Of a stretch of DNA of 64,000 nucleotides, positions 34,401 through 47,076 are shown piece after piece. Source of the stretch: Halichondria panicea (Eukaryota; Porifera; Demospongiae; Suberitida; Halichondriidae); contig NC_087388.1 of NCBI RefSeq assembly GCF_963675165.1, positions 4,655,047 through 4,719,046 on the forward strand, read 5' to 3'. Position numbers and translations under genes: made by a program. The notes below the pieces were generated by a model. That model saw only the letters and a list, made by a program, of their open reading frames with translations, was not told where the DNA came from and did no database searches. Each line of letters begins with the position of its first letter. Position 1 is the stretch's first letter.

Positions 34401-35333
34401 GCATAAAATAATAGTTAGTTGTTTATATAGAACTTCACAACGCTGAGGCAGTATACATACATAAGCACCTTGATGTCTAATTTTGCACTAATTAAAAAAT
34501 TATGAATCTCATTAAAAATTTGTTAAAAATGTATTTTTGAGAGTATGCTAAGCAAGCTATAGCCCTTTCATTTATATATCTGACTCTAAACTTTCAATTC
34601 AACCTTTGAGGAATTTTTGAATTTGTTGAATTTGCCAAAAAAACGCACCCGTCTAATATATAGTTACCTTAACCCTTTCCTAGCTTTAATTAAAACAAGA
34701 AAATACACATATTTTTCTTTAAAAATTCGTATCTCATGAACCATACATTGACGTAACTAATTCCTACAGGTAGCCCATGCAGACCCCAATGCAGAGGTAT
34801 CTTGATACCATCATCGTCACCTAGCAACATGATGTATGAAGCGTACCTCGAGGCAGCACAATGAAAATACCACGTGAAAGAGCAGCTCAATGCGCATGTG
34901 CTGGTACCTACAGCGTGTGCATAGCTCCAACACAGCGCCCACAATCATTTTTTGAAAATTAGCAGTAGCCATGCCGCCTATAATTGGCGGCTATAGCGGG
35001 GAAAGGGTTAAGTTACGCATACTTCTATATGAAGTGAGCCTATAGCCTCGTGTCCATCATTACTATCTCTACCCTTTTTGTCATCCAGGTGGACCACTGC
35101 ATCTCGCGGACATTGAAGATTCTCTTTCACTAACTACTGGACAATCAACACCCTGTATTATCTGTCCCTGGCACAAGTGGTGCTTTGATCTGAGTACTGG
35201 GAGACAGTTAGACCCACTTGGGAGAGAGCAGCACATACAATCTTATCCTGTTCGAGTAGATTCAGATACTGGGACTATTTCTATTGGTTTTGCATCGTTT
35301 GATTCATCTTGTTTTACTGACTATGACTTCTAG
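31458..35333 (+). CDS. Rieske [2Fe-2S] domain protein, RFESD-like
   Basis: Exon 1 (31458-31953) encodes a long Ser/Pro-rich leader, then the start of a Rieske fold ([22 protein letters not shown]) ending in the first cluster-binding motif CSH. The donor TTTAG|gtgaat is phase 1. The exon at 35089-35333 (tcatccag|GTGG) restores GGPLHL and the second motif CPWH followed by KWCFDLSTG. The CxH...CxxH pair binds a [2Fe-2S] cluster. The joined protein has 246 residues, or 228 if the 54-nt putative intron 31705-31758 (ACAG|gtaaat ... ccaaag) is removed, which keeps frame. It is a soluble Rieske protein without an oxygenase domain, closest in style to animal RFESD; its electron-transfer partner is unknown. 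Near-identical last exons also occur at 47815 and 50509. Confidence 0.85.
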
Positions 35334-35478
35334 CAGGAGTGCAACTCCTGCTTCTATAGTATTCTGTTATCATGTTTATTCTTCAGGTAATTATTTTTAT
35401 ACATTAATTTGGGGAATTAAATTAAGGTGGTTTGATTTGGGTGATTCAGCCTGTGCATGTCCTAGCAATAATTGTTTC
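33353..35478. repeat. Segmental duplication unit X, copy 1
   Basis: Starts at CTGAGATGAAATTGTTGAG and ends after the Rieske terminal exon, near CCTAGCAATAATTG. It matches 45405-48187 with high similarity, apart from a hAT-like insertion and small indels in the second copy. The preceding 32.4-33.3 kb is a diverged copy of spacer unit Y. Confidence 0.8.
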
Positions 35479-35528
35479 CAAAAGCGTGCATGCATGGGTG
35501 GGTGTCTATTTGCATGGTCATAGTAGAC

Positions 35529-35636
35529 TGTATAGCGAGTAATTTTGTGGTAAAATATTGGTGGGCAAGCTGAGCTGCCCTCCACGAAATTTTTTACCCC
35601 CCCCCCCACAAAAATTACCCGCTATACGCGCGGTAT
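35529..35636. mobile_element. Short 'gctatacgg' MITE
   Basis: Ends GTATAGCGAGTAATTTTGTGG and CACAAAAATTACCCGCTATAC are inverted repeats with poly-C/G-rich inner flanks. Same family as 39097-39305 and 51645-51839. Confidence 0.6.
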
Positions 35637-35844
35637 ATAAACCTGAAGTGTTATGCTATATAAAGCGGCCTGCATGCATATACTGGAAACAAATTAAAGA
35701 GCCTCAAGGAAGAAACACTAAACTGAGTGGTGACTAGAGACTAGCAAAAGTGAGTGGTGATTAGCTAGATCTATAGCTATTATATATACATGTTTGTACT
35801 ATATGGTTGCACTAAAGATCAAAGGCTTCAGTTGTAGTTTATAC

Positions 35845-36042
35845 TACCATATAGAGGGTATATTTCGAGGGTATAAATGTTCGTGGTTTTCGCGGTTTAT
35901 GAACATTTATAACAGCGAATTTAATATTCCATGCATGCATGCTGCAAAAAGGCGCTATTCCACGAAAATTAAATCTGCGAAAACCTTTCTAAACACACAT
36001 CCGCGAACATTTATACCCTCGAAATATACCCGCTATACGGTA
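35845..36042. mobile_element. MITE with ~38-bp TIR
   Basis: TACC-ATATAGAGGGTATATTTCG at the left pairs with CGAAATATACCC-GCTATACGGTA at the right, and the inverted match continues inward over GAGGGTATAAATGTTCG. 198 bp, no ORF, ends in TA. Confidence 0.75.
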
Positions 36043-36061
36043 CTTATACAACCTGTCTGAC

Positions 36062-36124
36062 CACAAGCCATGGTATATGGCAGTTATACCCTAAGTGTAT
36101 AACTGCCATATACCATGGCTTGTG
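36062..36124. repeat. Perfect 28-bp inverted repeat with 7-nt loop
   Basis: Left arm 36062-36089 begins CACAAGCCATGG and ends GTTATAC; right arm 36097-36124 is its exact complement; loop cctaagt. Directly follows the preceding MITE. It could form a 28-bp hairpin. Confidence 0.9.
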
Positions 36125-37028
36125 CATGGTCAAACTACATGTACAAGCTAGAACTGAATACAGTATCCCACCTTTGCAACAAAATTGACACACTGTTCCA
36201 ATTCAATTCATCATAACTTTAAAACAATGACACACTACTCAATTCATCAATATTAGAGCTAGAGATAATTCAATACAAAACAGAACTAATGATTTTAGAA
36301 AGAGCCAAGTTCGAGCGATGAATATTTCCAAAAAGGGAGGCAAATTTGGAAGAACTCTGTGAACGATACTGGTTTGTTTGTGTTGCTTTTTTTCAACTTT
36401 CAACATTGGTTCTCACAACCTGCTTATTACATTGCTGCATGGGACCAGGAGCATGCAGTAAGAAGGGTCCAGACTGCCAATTTAAGTATTTATCTGGTTC
36501 CTTCACAATTCCTCAGACTAAAGAGACTGCACTGGGCCAGTAGGCTTGTGGAATGATATTTTTGGGTACATTTGCACTCTCTGTAGACAAGTAGCACCAG
36601 TGTACTTTCTTGAAGTGCCTTCTATAAAGACAACCTTCACAGTTGCTTGCTTGAATCATAGACGCTTGCTTAATTGAATCAGCCATCGCTTTTTAAAAAC
36701 ACTTTAAACAAAACTATGTAACTCTGACAACCCATGCACAGTAAAAACATAACATAAAACATCCCAAATAAAATGCATAATCTGAAATTTAATCAGTAGA
36801 AATGACATAAATTTCTGTCATTTTAACACTAAAATACGATGATGCATCCCATATAACATAATTATGTGTTTTTGCTGTGCATGCACTTATACCACTGAAT
36901 GTGCCCATGCAACAGATGTTCATAGCTCCACATGTGTAAGTACTACATATAATGCATGCATGCAGGATCATACAGTATACTGTGTACAACACATGCAATG
37001 CAGAGCAACAACCAACAAGAGCCTCATC

Positions 37029-40000
37029 ATGATGCAAGTACAAGCAATCGTGCTCAGCACAGTCCTACTATTATGCTTGCCAACGTTGTCCATGTGTGAG
37101 TATCAAGTGATCAACACTGGTCGATTCGGAACAGACCGGAATACAATTGAGCTAGAATGCAGAAACAATGGTGTGGCATTACAAGGAGCGGTCTTTTGGC
37201 TTAATCGAGTCAGCAGAGAGAATGAGTTACTAGCATTGGGAGTTGATGTGACTGTACGTCCAGATGGTCGAATCGTGTTTCAGATTACAAGAGAACTGGA
37301 GGGAACATTCTTTTGTGGTCAAAACGTAGAAAATTTCGGTTCAGTTGGACAACAGTTGATTGGTGAGTGAGTGTAATTGGTAGCTTTTTTTCTATGTTTT
37401 CAGCAGAAATGTGATACAATATAATTATATCCGTCATAAAATGCATTTAATATGCTTCATTTTCTCTATAATAGCTTATCCTGACCAATTCCTATCACCA
37501 AATTATGAACGGACTTTCTTTGCCAAGGTTGGCACCACTGCTCGCCTGCATTGCTCCATTCTACCCGGGGCACTCAGGGCACAGTACTTTGCAGATTGGA
37601 GAAATGCCACAAGCTCTATAGAGGTTGCTAGACTCGATGGACCACGAGCCTCCTCTCCACTCTCCACCACTCCGGACCCAAGGTGGGTGTAATACAAGGA
37701 GTAAGTTACTGAATCCGAGCAAAGCGAGGCTATATAATGAGGTCAATATAATGAGGTTCAATCGAGATCCATCTTGGTGATAGTGCCAAGGGCGTATGAA
37801 GAGAAGAGGGCATGCAACTACAATCTATGGGAGGGGCGTGTGCATTAAAAATAGATTGCACGTGCACTTAATCCATAATAGTCACCAAGCCAGTTAGCTA
37901 ACTCGCTGGACCACATCTGACCTCAAAGCGAAACTGTGTTTATTAAAATAGATTCAAGACATTTTAACGTAAAACCAGGGTAGCTCAGATGGCTAGTGTG
38001 AAGACTTCCCCATGCATGCAGAATAGTATAATTATTATACAAAAATAACTGAATGAAAAAACAGAAACAACTTACTGTCCAACTTGGTGTGACGTCTAGA
38101 AAAAAGGAACATTTTTGTGCATGGGATGAGGTGCCTATACATGTGGTAAAGCATTAATGTTGGTTGTGCTTGTGGATGGGTGGGATGAAAAGACGAATAC
38201 AGGTTGAGTTTTGTAACAGTTTTGCACATTCCTACGGTTTTTATTATAATAAGTCAAAAGTTTGTTATAAATTATATACATGTACCGGTAATCAGATTTC
38301 CATTCTTTGCTTTTTTGTCGGTAATTTTGTCAAAAGCCACAGAAATGAAATGCAACAGCGATCGAGGACTTGCACCATGTGTATATTATATCATGACCCC
38401 TAGTAATTATATAACAATATACAGTGTACGTAATACACAATGGCCAGCAGTGATTAAACCTTTGATCAGTATTTTCAAAGCTGGTATATAAATCATATAA
38501 TTATTGTGAACTGCTTTAGGGTACGTCTCTAAGATTTTTTATCTGTGGAGTGCAGTCATAATTATAGTAACAACTATTGTCCATCCCATCCCTCCCATGC
38601 AGGTTCATGGTTGATGAGACGACGTTTGCCCTCATTATTGAGTCAGTGAGTCTATCTGATGCAGGTAACTACCAGTGTGTGCTCGGTGTGAGGGACCCGG
38701 CCGGTCTGCCTCTTATCTATCCCCAAACTGAGACACTCAACCTGACACTCGTCGTCTATCGTAAGTCTGAGGGATTATTCACAGAGGGATCTCTTCCAGA
38801 TTCACTTGGTCCTTTTCTTATATTTGGTATAAGTCATACTTGTAATATCGTAGATGGACTTGAATAATAAAGAACTCTGATTCATGACAAACAACACAGG
38901 TATTGAAGTGAACTAACTAGAATATGTATAAATATATAGAAGACAGCCGTTACATCATAAGTACAGTAGACACAGTTTACAACTAACACCTGATATAGTC
39001 TATTCAAGTTATGTCCTGCAAAGGCATGAATGTTCAAGACATCACAACACTCTAGCCCTGTTTCTCCTGCCTGCATGAGGCCGCTAATTCTATAACTACC
39101 GTATAGCGGGTAATTTCGGGGGACAAAATATTCGTGGTTCAGCAATATTGAGACATTTCGTGGATAATATTTTCGTGGTTGGAGCTTGCACTGCAGGTAA
39201 AGGTAGGCAAGGTCGCTTCATTCGTGGGTAAAATATTCGTGGTCAGACTTCCAACCACGAAAACCACGAATATTTTGCCCCACGAAAATTACACGCTATA
39301 CGGTATACTATCCTAGTGCATGCGAACGTGAAGCTTTTAATATTGCTACATATGCTTAAATATTCCTACGTTTTAATATAGATTGCTATCTTCAAAACAT
39401 GTATAATTATACCTTTGCCATCCCATTTAAGTTTATCATTGTCTTGTTACATATTATAATTATAGAGGCTCCAATAATCACCGAGTCTCCAAAGAACCGC
39501 ATCATTGCTCTTGATGACAACAGACCGAACCAAAGTGCCACCTTCCATTGTCAAGCAAGAGGGCAACCAAAACCTGAAATCAAATGGCTGCACCACTCAC
39601 CAGATATTGAAGACGATTTAAACTCAGACACGATTGGGAAATACTTATTACGTACAGATGCTGTAAGTACGCCAACTGGAGATTACATTGTCAGTAGTTG
39701 GTTAACTGTTAACACGGTGGATGCTTTTGATGCGGGTGAGGTGGTGTGCAGTGTAATGGCCGATGATGATGAACTACCTACTGATTTACAGACAGTACAG
39801 ACAATGGCTCAACTAGCTGTAATTGGTGAGTATTATATCTATACATCATCAAAATTAATGGTGTGATTATAACAAACGGCTACTTATTACTTGTCAATGA
39901 GTCAATGACTATTTGCTAAATCAACTGTATTTGTTTGTGGTATAATGTAATCAGAATGATTGCTTTTGTAGTGCGGTTGGTGGTAAAACAATACTGCATG

Positions 40001-41318
40001 TGCCATGCACGCTAAGTGGTTAATTACCTAAGTGCTTAAGATTTAATATGTACACAGATCGACTCATGCATGTGAGTACCTGTTTTGACATTCACATCAT
40101 TTTTTTTTTACAGGGAGCTTTAACAGTTTGGACCTACTAATTTCAACAAATGGCGACATCATATTTAAACTAAGACTACCTTATCCTATTCTGGTTCCTG
40201 TGCAACTATCTATCATCTACATGGACGCTAATGACAACAGAAAAATCTTTTCAAAAGTGACTGAAAATGCGTACATCGGTACAGACCTAATCACTCATTT
40301 TGAGCCAAGTTTTCAAGTCCCCACTGATTTTAACACTGTCAGGATCAGAATAGCCCTGCGGTATCAGAGACTACAAGGACCATTCAATGAATCGCCACTC
40401 ACATTCGGTATGTACTTATAGATGATGCATGAGTTATACTTATTCATGTTCATTGATTTGATTTGCTTAATTATTCTACACTCATATGTGACAGGCTCTG
40501 GGAAAAGGGCCAATTGGAGCCCATTGAGCAATAGTTACTTTCTTGGCTTATAGTTATCTAACTCTACAATCTTTCTACTACCTCTCCGCAAAATCTCTTT
40601 CCAACAAAGCGCTTTGTCTAAGCATCCACCATTACCTTACTTTTCCCAATTTAGTGAGTGAACGTTTCTCAATACTGCCCATGCACATAACTCAGGCATG
40701 GAACGAGGTATGTGCACACTAAGCATATCAATGCGTAGGCAATTCTTTGCTCTATCATCTGGTATATAGATCACAAAAATTATAGCTTGCGCTAATTGGG
40801 CCCTTTTCCCAGAGCCTGTATTTTCTTACGAGGTGCATTACATTTAATTATTCACATAGCAGGTAATTTGGGGGGAGGGTAATTTTGTGGTTGAATCTTC
40901 TTATTTGTTTACAGATATCCGACGTCCAAATTTTTTCAGAGAGGAGGAAACCAGTGTCAAGAGTGTGACTATCATCAGTATAGCTGGATCAGTCGTTGCG
41001 ATCTGTGTAGTCATCACTGTTTTGGTTGCAGTATTAACTTGTATCACATGTCGAGAAACGACAAAGCGCAAGCTGAAAGCAGCTCATGAAGATAAAAACT
41101 GCCACAATTTGGAAATGAAAGAACGCAATCTGGAAGAACGCAATCTGGAAGAACGCAATCCTCAGCGCACAATTAAACGGACTAACTCCCTTCCCCACCT
41201 TAACATTGAAAAATGTGAAGTATATCTGCTTCCTCCTGGCACAAGATCTAAACAAGATTTCTTGGCACTTTTTCCCCATATAGCCAGCAGTTTGTATAAG
41301 GAAATTTCCTCCCCCTAA
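37029..41318 (+). CDS. Ig-domain transmembrane receptor A
   Basis: Exons 37029-37362, 37475-37682, 38603-38760, 39466-39825, 40114-40407, 40915-41318; phases 1,2,1,1,1; 585 residues. Signal peptide (about 1-23). Ig-like domain 1 has C44-C96 (ELEC ... GTFFCG). Domain 2, split by the phase-2 intron, has C138-C206 (LHC ... DAGNYQC). Domain 3 is I-set-like with C262-C328 (FHC ... KW ... DAGEVVC). A fourth exon-encoded segment without an obvious disulfide (354-451) may be an FN3-like membrane-proximal domain. The membrane helix is at about 469-495. The tail of about 90 residues is basic with a tandem NLEER motif and a C-terminal SLYKEI that fits the ITIM-like pattern. Likely a cell-surface adhesion or recognition receptor; there is no kinase domain. 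Its ectodomain is nearly the same as that of receptor B. Ligand unknown. Confidence 0.85.
39097..39305. mobile_element. MITE, 'TACCGTATAGCGGGTAATTT' family
   Basis: 209-bp inverted-repeat element in receptor A intron 3. Left end TACCGTATAGCGGG and right end complementary (cgctatacggta), with inner ttcgtggtt / aaccacgaa arms. Confidence 0.75.
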
Positions 41319-41637
41319 TATACTTCTGTCATGTCATAGATCATATAGCTAATAGCTGCTTATAATTAATATTGTGCAAGCTACTTGGGTGATGGGTGAA
41401 GTATTTATAGACTTAAATGAGAACGACATTTAATCTAGATTCAGATTATGCTTTTTGTGATGGGTGTTTCAGAGTTCACATTGTGGTACGTACGTGGTGT
41501 TGATTATAACAAGTGTGTTACTACAGTGACCCGGAACCTCCAAATAACAGACAAGTTGATGCATGCAGGTTGTTTTGTTTGCTATTCGGAGGTGTCCTTT
41601 TTATTGAGTGTTATACACAATGCATATAAGTATGTTC

Positions 41638-41815
41638 ATTCTGACCGCTTGCATGACAATACCGCTTGCATATTGGTTCTGCATGACTGCTTGCATGATG
41701 ATACCGCTTGCATGTTCATTCATACCGCTTGCATATATTGGTTCTGACCGCCGCTTGCATGACGATTCATACTGCTTGCATGCATGTTTGTCTTGACCGC
41801 TTGCATGCCGAGTTA
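41638..41815. repeat. Irregular tandem repeat of ACCGCTTGCAT
   Basis: About eight occurrences of (a/g)ccgcttgcat or close variants, spaced about 15-30 bases, with 'ttggttctg' and 'gttcattc' between some. It gives low-complexity ORFs on both strands (ASGI-MQA type) that are not genes. Confidence 0.75.
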
Positions 41816-41987
41816 TCATTTTGGCACCAAAAACACACCATAAAATATTACCACTCAATATTGCTGAACCATGCACGAATAGTTTGTCCCCCGAAAATTA
41901 CCCGCTATATATACGGTATATTTGGAGTTGCATAATTATTCCTCCCTACTTAACAGTTCACACACAGTGATTGTTGTCTCAGCTCTA

Positions 41988-42840
41988 GCATTGTCTGGAG
42001 GGACAGCCCCTCACAACATGTGAGCCGGTTTGTGCCTTCTATAGAAGATTGCTTTATGTCTGTGACATGTACATGCATGCACGTGGTAATCCTATTGGGT
42101 AAAAATCAAAACTACACTGTAATAATAATGACTGCATGTGTATATATAATGTCCAGACCTGCAAATTTCTCATCTGCATGTGTGTATAACGGCCTTGAGT
42201 CATAGTATGTATTCTGTCATTGATATCTTGGTACTTATATACTGTGCTTAATTTGCAGTTCACTTGGATTTCTGGGACAATAATTATAGAAATACTTTTG
42301 TACAGTTTGCATGCATGCATGGGGCCATGTTTACTAGCACATAAAAATTATTATTTTGTAAGACATTATCAGTTACTGTTTGTATATAAACATATACAGC
42401 AATAATCGTTGCACACATTTTAACCCCATTTCCAACATCTATAGTGTCTCAAGCCATGAGCCAATTTTGGACTCATGCAATGGTATTGCACGCGTGATAT
42501 TGCTGCACATATAAGGTTGAACTATTTTAATATGAGCTATAGTTTGGCAAGCTCAATTGGTCAGTATAGTATTATGCAGTATAGATATAGCTTCCTGCAT
42601 GTGAGAAGATCCTTCATCCTTTCCTGTTCACATACTTTGTCCACTCATTTCAAGTTATACACTCCATACTTGCCCACAATCTCCCTTGCCATATGGACGG
42701 TAGTATTATGTTGAATACGAGATCTATAGTTCTAGATGTTTTTGGGAACGAAATATGATCTTGTGATCACATAAAATAGTACGGGGGATGTTAGATTAAT
42801 TGAGTTCCTGCAAACTGACACTGTCATGTGTCATGACTCA
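41988..42840. repeat. Spacer unit Y, diverged copy
   Basis: Shares with 43970 and 48517 the run 'agcattgtct.gagggacagcccctcacaac', the 'gttgaacta...tagtttggcaagctcaat.gg' segment and 'ctttgtccactcatttcaagtt'. More diverged than the other two copies. Confidence 0.6.
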
Positions 42841-43969
42841 TCCAACTAGAAAAACATTTGCAATGTGAAAAATTGCTAGGATTGGCCAGGGGAGCCATAA
42901 AAAAGCGTGGAAACAAGAAATCAGACGAGAGCATAACTCCAATCCGTTACAATGTCATGAATGATTCCCTTTCTTTTTCAGTACAATTATGACATGCATG
43001 GAACGTCAAGAGGCAGTACAGAAGTTCAAGAAGAGAAGACAGGACTAATCAGATATCTTCTCGAATATCTCTGGACTAATAATGAGTAATAATTTATATT
43101 GCTTGATATGTTGAATTTTTGAATCAGTATTAAATGACAGCCATTTTAAGAGCATGATATCTAGCCAGTGCATATAGCATACCTGTCAGAGAAAGGGAGC
43201 TAGAGCTGAACAGTGTGAAGAAAAGCAACACCCAGGCTCTGGAAAAGCACCAGAGGTACGCCAATGTCAAAAGGTCACTAATTAAAACATCACGTGGGCT
43301 TATGTTTTACATGTAAAAAACTGAGTTTACCCTCGCGCCTGTTGTACCACAAATCCGAAATGCCTAAAAAATAAGAAATGAAGAGCATTATGGGTGTGGC
43401 ACTGTGGGTGTGTCTGGAATTCGCACTCATATAATTGAAATGCGCGTGTGTGCGTGACACTATATAGTGTCATCTTATAAGAAAACCACAAGAGCTCTAT
43501 TCCAACACTTGTGTTGTATAGTGCAATTTTACCTAAAAAAAGGTCATCACTTTTCATCAGCAGTAAGCATGCGCAGTAGATGGCCCTGCCCACATTTCCA
43601 TTGAATGACATCATTCTAGTAACTACGCATGTGTGCAGTGCAGAATAGATGAGAGGATCAAGCTGAGTTGGAGTTGATGAAGCACAAAATGGGGGGGGGC
43701 TCTAGTCCCGTCAGCCCCCCTCTGCCTACGCCACCGCTGGTTTAACACAAAAATCAATGATACCGGTGCTGTTTTAACATTGATATCAAGTAACACGTAT
43801 GTATATAGTGTGCTATTTTAGGAGACATTCGAACGACACGCTACCACGTGTTAAAATAACATGTTTGTTTTTACAGTGTATGACTCGGCATTGCATGCCC
43901 TATCATTTTGGAATTGCATAATTATTCCTCCTCACTTAACAGTCTCACACACACAGTGATTGTTGTCTC

Positions 43970-45339
43970 AAATCTAGCATTGTCTAGAGGGACTCACTGT
44001 ACCAAATATTAGTGTCTTAAGCCGTAAGCCAATTTTGGATTCGGTATATGGCTGTGCATTCTAAGCCTTACCTGTGTTCCTTGTTATATCTGTGACGTGG
44101 TGGCCCTGGGTATAGCACTACATGATATTGCTGTATATAAGGTTGAACTATTCTATAGTTTAGCGATAATGCATGTGTTTGTACTTAAGAAACAGGGAGG
44201 CTATAATTATAGTGTATCTTTGGGAGGATGCTATTGCATGCATGGATTTAATTCACTGAGTATGTTTAATTACATCTTATATATAGTTGAGTATTACCTT
44301 TACAATCACACATGCATGTACTACCATCAGCTCCCTTTGTATCTCTATAATTATGTGTGTTCAGTGTGCAATCCTTGCATATAATTATCAACTTTGGCAA
44401 GCTCAATCGGTTAGTATACATGCTTTATAATTATAGTAATGCAATGCAATGCTGTGAGATTCTGAAGATGTTATAATCCTTTCCTTTTCACATACTTTGT
44501 CCACTCATTTCAAGTTTCTATAAAAGCGCTGCAATGGGTTAATTTTCACCGCTATAATTATACACACTCTATAGTTGTTCCCAAAATCCCCCTTGCCTTG
44601 GAGGGTAGTATGTTGGGAAGGAAATGTGATCTTGTGGTCAGACTATACATAGAATCGCACATAATTGTGGGTAGCTATATATAGCATATGCCAAATATGC
44701 ATGGTTGTGGTGCAAGTCGTATAATATTATGGCTGTGCGTTTTAGTACCGTATATAGTATAGGGGGATGTTAGAGCTGATAGTAAAGTTTCTGCAAACTG
44801 CATGTCATGTGTATGGCTTCATGCATGTGTGCATGCGTTGGGAAGTACCTAGTGCACATGTATAATACTATAATTATGCATGTATTATGCATGTTTCAAT
44901 TGTTCTTTTATGGTCATGCACATGAGAGCATATTAAAATACTGGTCTGTAATAGGTTCACACCATTTAAGCCAGCAGGAACATTCCCTCAGATTGAATGT
45001 ATTTTGGGTCTATATGCATGCCTTTGTGTGCATGCATAAAATTATATGCGCCAGAGACATACGATCATTATTATGTACATGTGTCTGTCTGTGCATTCCA
45101 TGCAGTTGTAATTTCTAAACAGTTACGCAATTAATAGGAACACAGTTAAGAGATTCGTAGGCTTCTCGGCACGTTTTATTGTTCTGTAATACATGTAGTA
45201 GCTGTTTTTTATGCTATATTATGGACGGAATTACACTCTATAAACAGCAACTTATTATTATTTGCATCGATGTGTGAAACATTCTAAAATGGAATCATAA
45301 TAATTATAATTAGCATGCTCTGCCATGTACTTTTAGGAC
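43970..45339. repeat. Spacer unit Y, copy 1
   Basis: Direct duplicate of 48517-50013, nearly identical over its last 600 bp. ORFs 44097-44384 and 44807-45118 fall inside it and recur in the other copy, but have no coding features. It ends at CTTTTAGGACA, immediately before the 56-bp receptor-C shard. Confidence 0.8.
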
Positions 45340-45345
45340 AACGTA

Positions 45346-45401
45346 TTCTTAGCTCTCTTTGAGTGCTGTCTATCCAATAGAAAAGATTTGGATAGTCAAT
45401 T
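45346..45401. pseudogene. 56-bp exact shard of receptor C exon 1
   Basis: The 56 bases here are identical to 59588-59643, an interior part of receptor C exon 1 that encodes the FYWIDSTQREL region. It sits exactly at the junction between spacer copy Y (ending 45339) and unit X (starting 45405). Too short to encode anything alone; it looks like filler captured at a rearrangement breakpoint. Confidence 0.85.
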
Positions 45402-46210
45402 CTGTCTGAGATGAAATTGTTGAGTACAGATCCAAAATCCTTTCATGCATAGTCAGCATATATTTCGTGACATTTACACAAAGTATGACCAAGACTTCAG
45501 TATGGTGATCACATGCACTGAGACGGTAAAGACCCACTAGACAATTAGTGACCTACATTACCATCCACTTGGATAAAAGTTCTGCGAGGGACGCAAGAAA
45601 CTGCCTATTTCGAAAAAGACTAAGGGCTATGATTATAAATTATTAGCCTATTTTCCTACAGGCTGCTTTCGGGAAGTCATAACTTTTGTGAAGATTGCTT
45701 GCAATTAATTAGTAAAGACGGTTTGTTATTTTCTAGCAGAGGTATTATAGCTTCCTCTATCTAGCTATGAACCCAGTCACTCTCCTCTGACTCAACAAGG
45801 CCATATATAGGCATCGATATCCTCACTGTCTAGCTGCAGAGGAGGAATACCAGGGTCAATAGGGTCCCGTTTAATAAAATATTTAACATTCTTGTTCTCA
45901 GATTTGACTTATACAAGCATGTATATATACATGCATATTCTCACCACTTAGCATGCATGTGTAGACAACTGGCGCAATGATATACACCCGATACTTCCCA
46001 TTTAGCGTAGTACCGTCCTTTTCGGTGCTTTCTTCTCCACAATCCTACATTTCAAACATTTTGTGGTCTACTGTCTCTGTGCATATATGCCCCAAGGGCA
46101 TACGATAATATGCATGGTGTGTCTGTCTGTGTAATCAAGCTGTTTCAGTGCTTTCCTCTTCACAATTCTACATTTCAAACATTTTGTAGTCTACTGTCTC
46201 TGTGCATATA

Positions 46211-47076
46211 CAGGGGCGGATCCAGGATTTAGGGAAGGGGGGTTCTTTTCCCACGGACCAGAAGTGTCACTCGGCGCGTAGCGCCGAAATTTTTGGCTGA
46301 CCACGCCCCCTTTTACATGCCACGCCCATTAATTAACCACATTCCCCTTCAACAAAAACAATTATTATAATATCTGAAAGAACACAAGGCAAAGCCATTC
46401 TCATGCTCTGGGATAGTGATTGCACTTTCTTCTCTTTCAGGAGAGCACCAATGTCCATTGGCTGATCCTCAGCGGAAGATCTCGTTGCTTGCTTCGATGA
46501 ACACGGAGGGGTGATGGAGGTGGCTGGTGGTTTCAGTAGAGAGATAGTTGTGACTGGAGGAGAGATGGTTGTGACTGGAGGAGAGACGTTGATGACTGGA
46601 GGAGAGACGATGGTGGCTGGTGGTTCTCTTGAAGAGGAGACTGGCTGTAGACTTGACGCATCATCTAGATTATTATATTAGTCAATATAGATCTAATTAT
46701 TATAGCAATTATAATTAATCTATACAGTGTCTATCATTCAGTATGCAGTGCCATGAACTCTCCCTTACCTGAAACTTTACTCTTCTTAAACCAGGAGTCA
46801 ATGGAGGGTTGCAATCTAGACCTTTTGTTAGGATTCATGGCCAGGCTTATCACTGCGACCACGTGGCTGGATGAGTCAATATAGCCAGCCCCACCCTCAT
46901 ATTATGCAGAGAGTACCAGCCCCACCCTCACATTATGCAGAGAGAACTTTGTACCCTATTGTCATGACAGTAAGCTACTAGCTAGCTAGCAAGCCGGGTG
47001 TATTAAATATAAAGTATCAACTTAGTGGAAGGGTAGTTCGTACGAACCCAACGAACTACCTCTGGATCCGCCACTG
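46211..47076 (-). mobile_element. Non-autonomous hAT-like element with transposase-exon remnant
   Basis: Termini CAGGGGCGGATCCAG and CTGGATCCGCCACTG, flanked by ATATA on both sides (46206-46210, 47077-47081). The same sequence without insertion is present at about 46083-46095, giving an empty site. On minus, an ATG at 46838 opens MNPNKRSRLQPSIDSWFKK and meets a donor at 46769. A later stretch encodes repeated 'VSPPVTT' units, which looks like the 5' end of a transposase gene retained in a deletion derivative. A subterminal hairpin (gtagttcgtacgaac) lies near the right end. hAT elements usually make 8-bp duplications; only 5 bp are clear here. Confidence 0.7.

Larger units (their letters stand above)
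35334..37028. other. Spacer between Rieske gene and receptor A
   Basis: No exon supported. It contains two MITE-like elements and a perfect palindrome (listed separately). From about 36715 to 36885 it resembles the sequence just beyond receptor B (about 55565-55690), including 'gatgcatcccatataac', which marks a duplication boundary. Confidence 0.5.

Noticed and set aside
42983-43257. Exon-like pieces (an acceptor at about 42982 and a coiled-coil-like stretch at 43191-43256 with donor CAGAG|gtacgc)
   Set aside because: They have plausible splice ends, but no phase-consistent partner exons were found on either side. Possibly remnants of a lost gene.
43684-43740. Sequence 'ccctctgcctacgccaccgctg' resembling a hAT terminus
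   Set aside because: Only one end is present, with no matching opposite terminus or target duplication.
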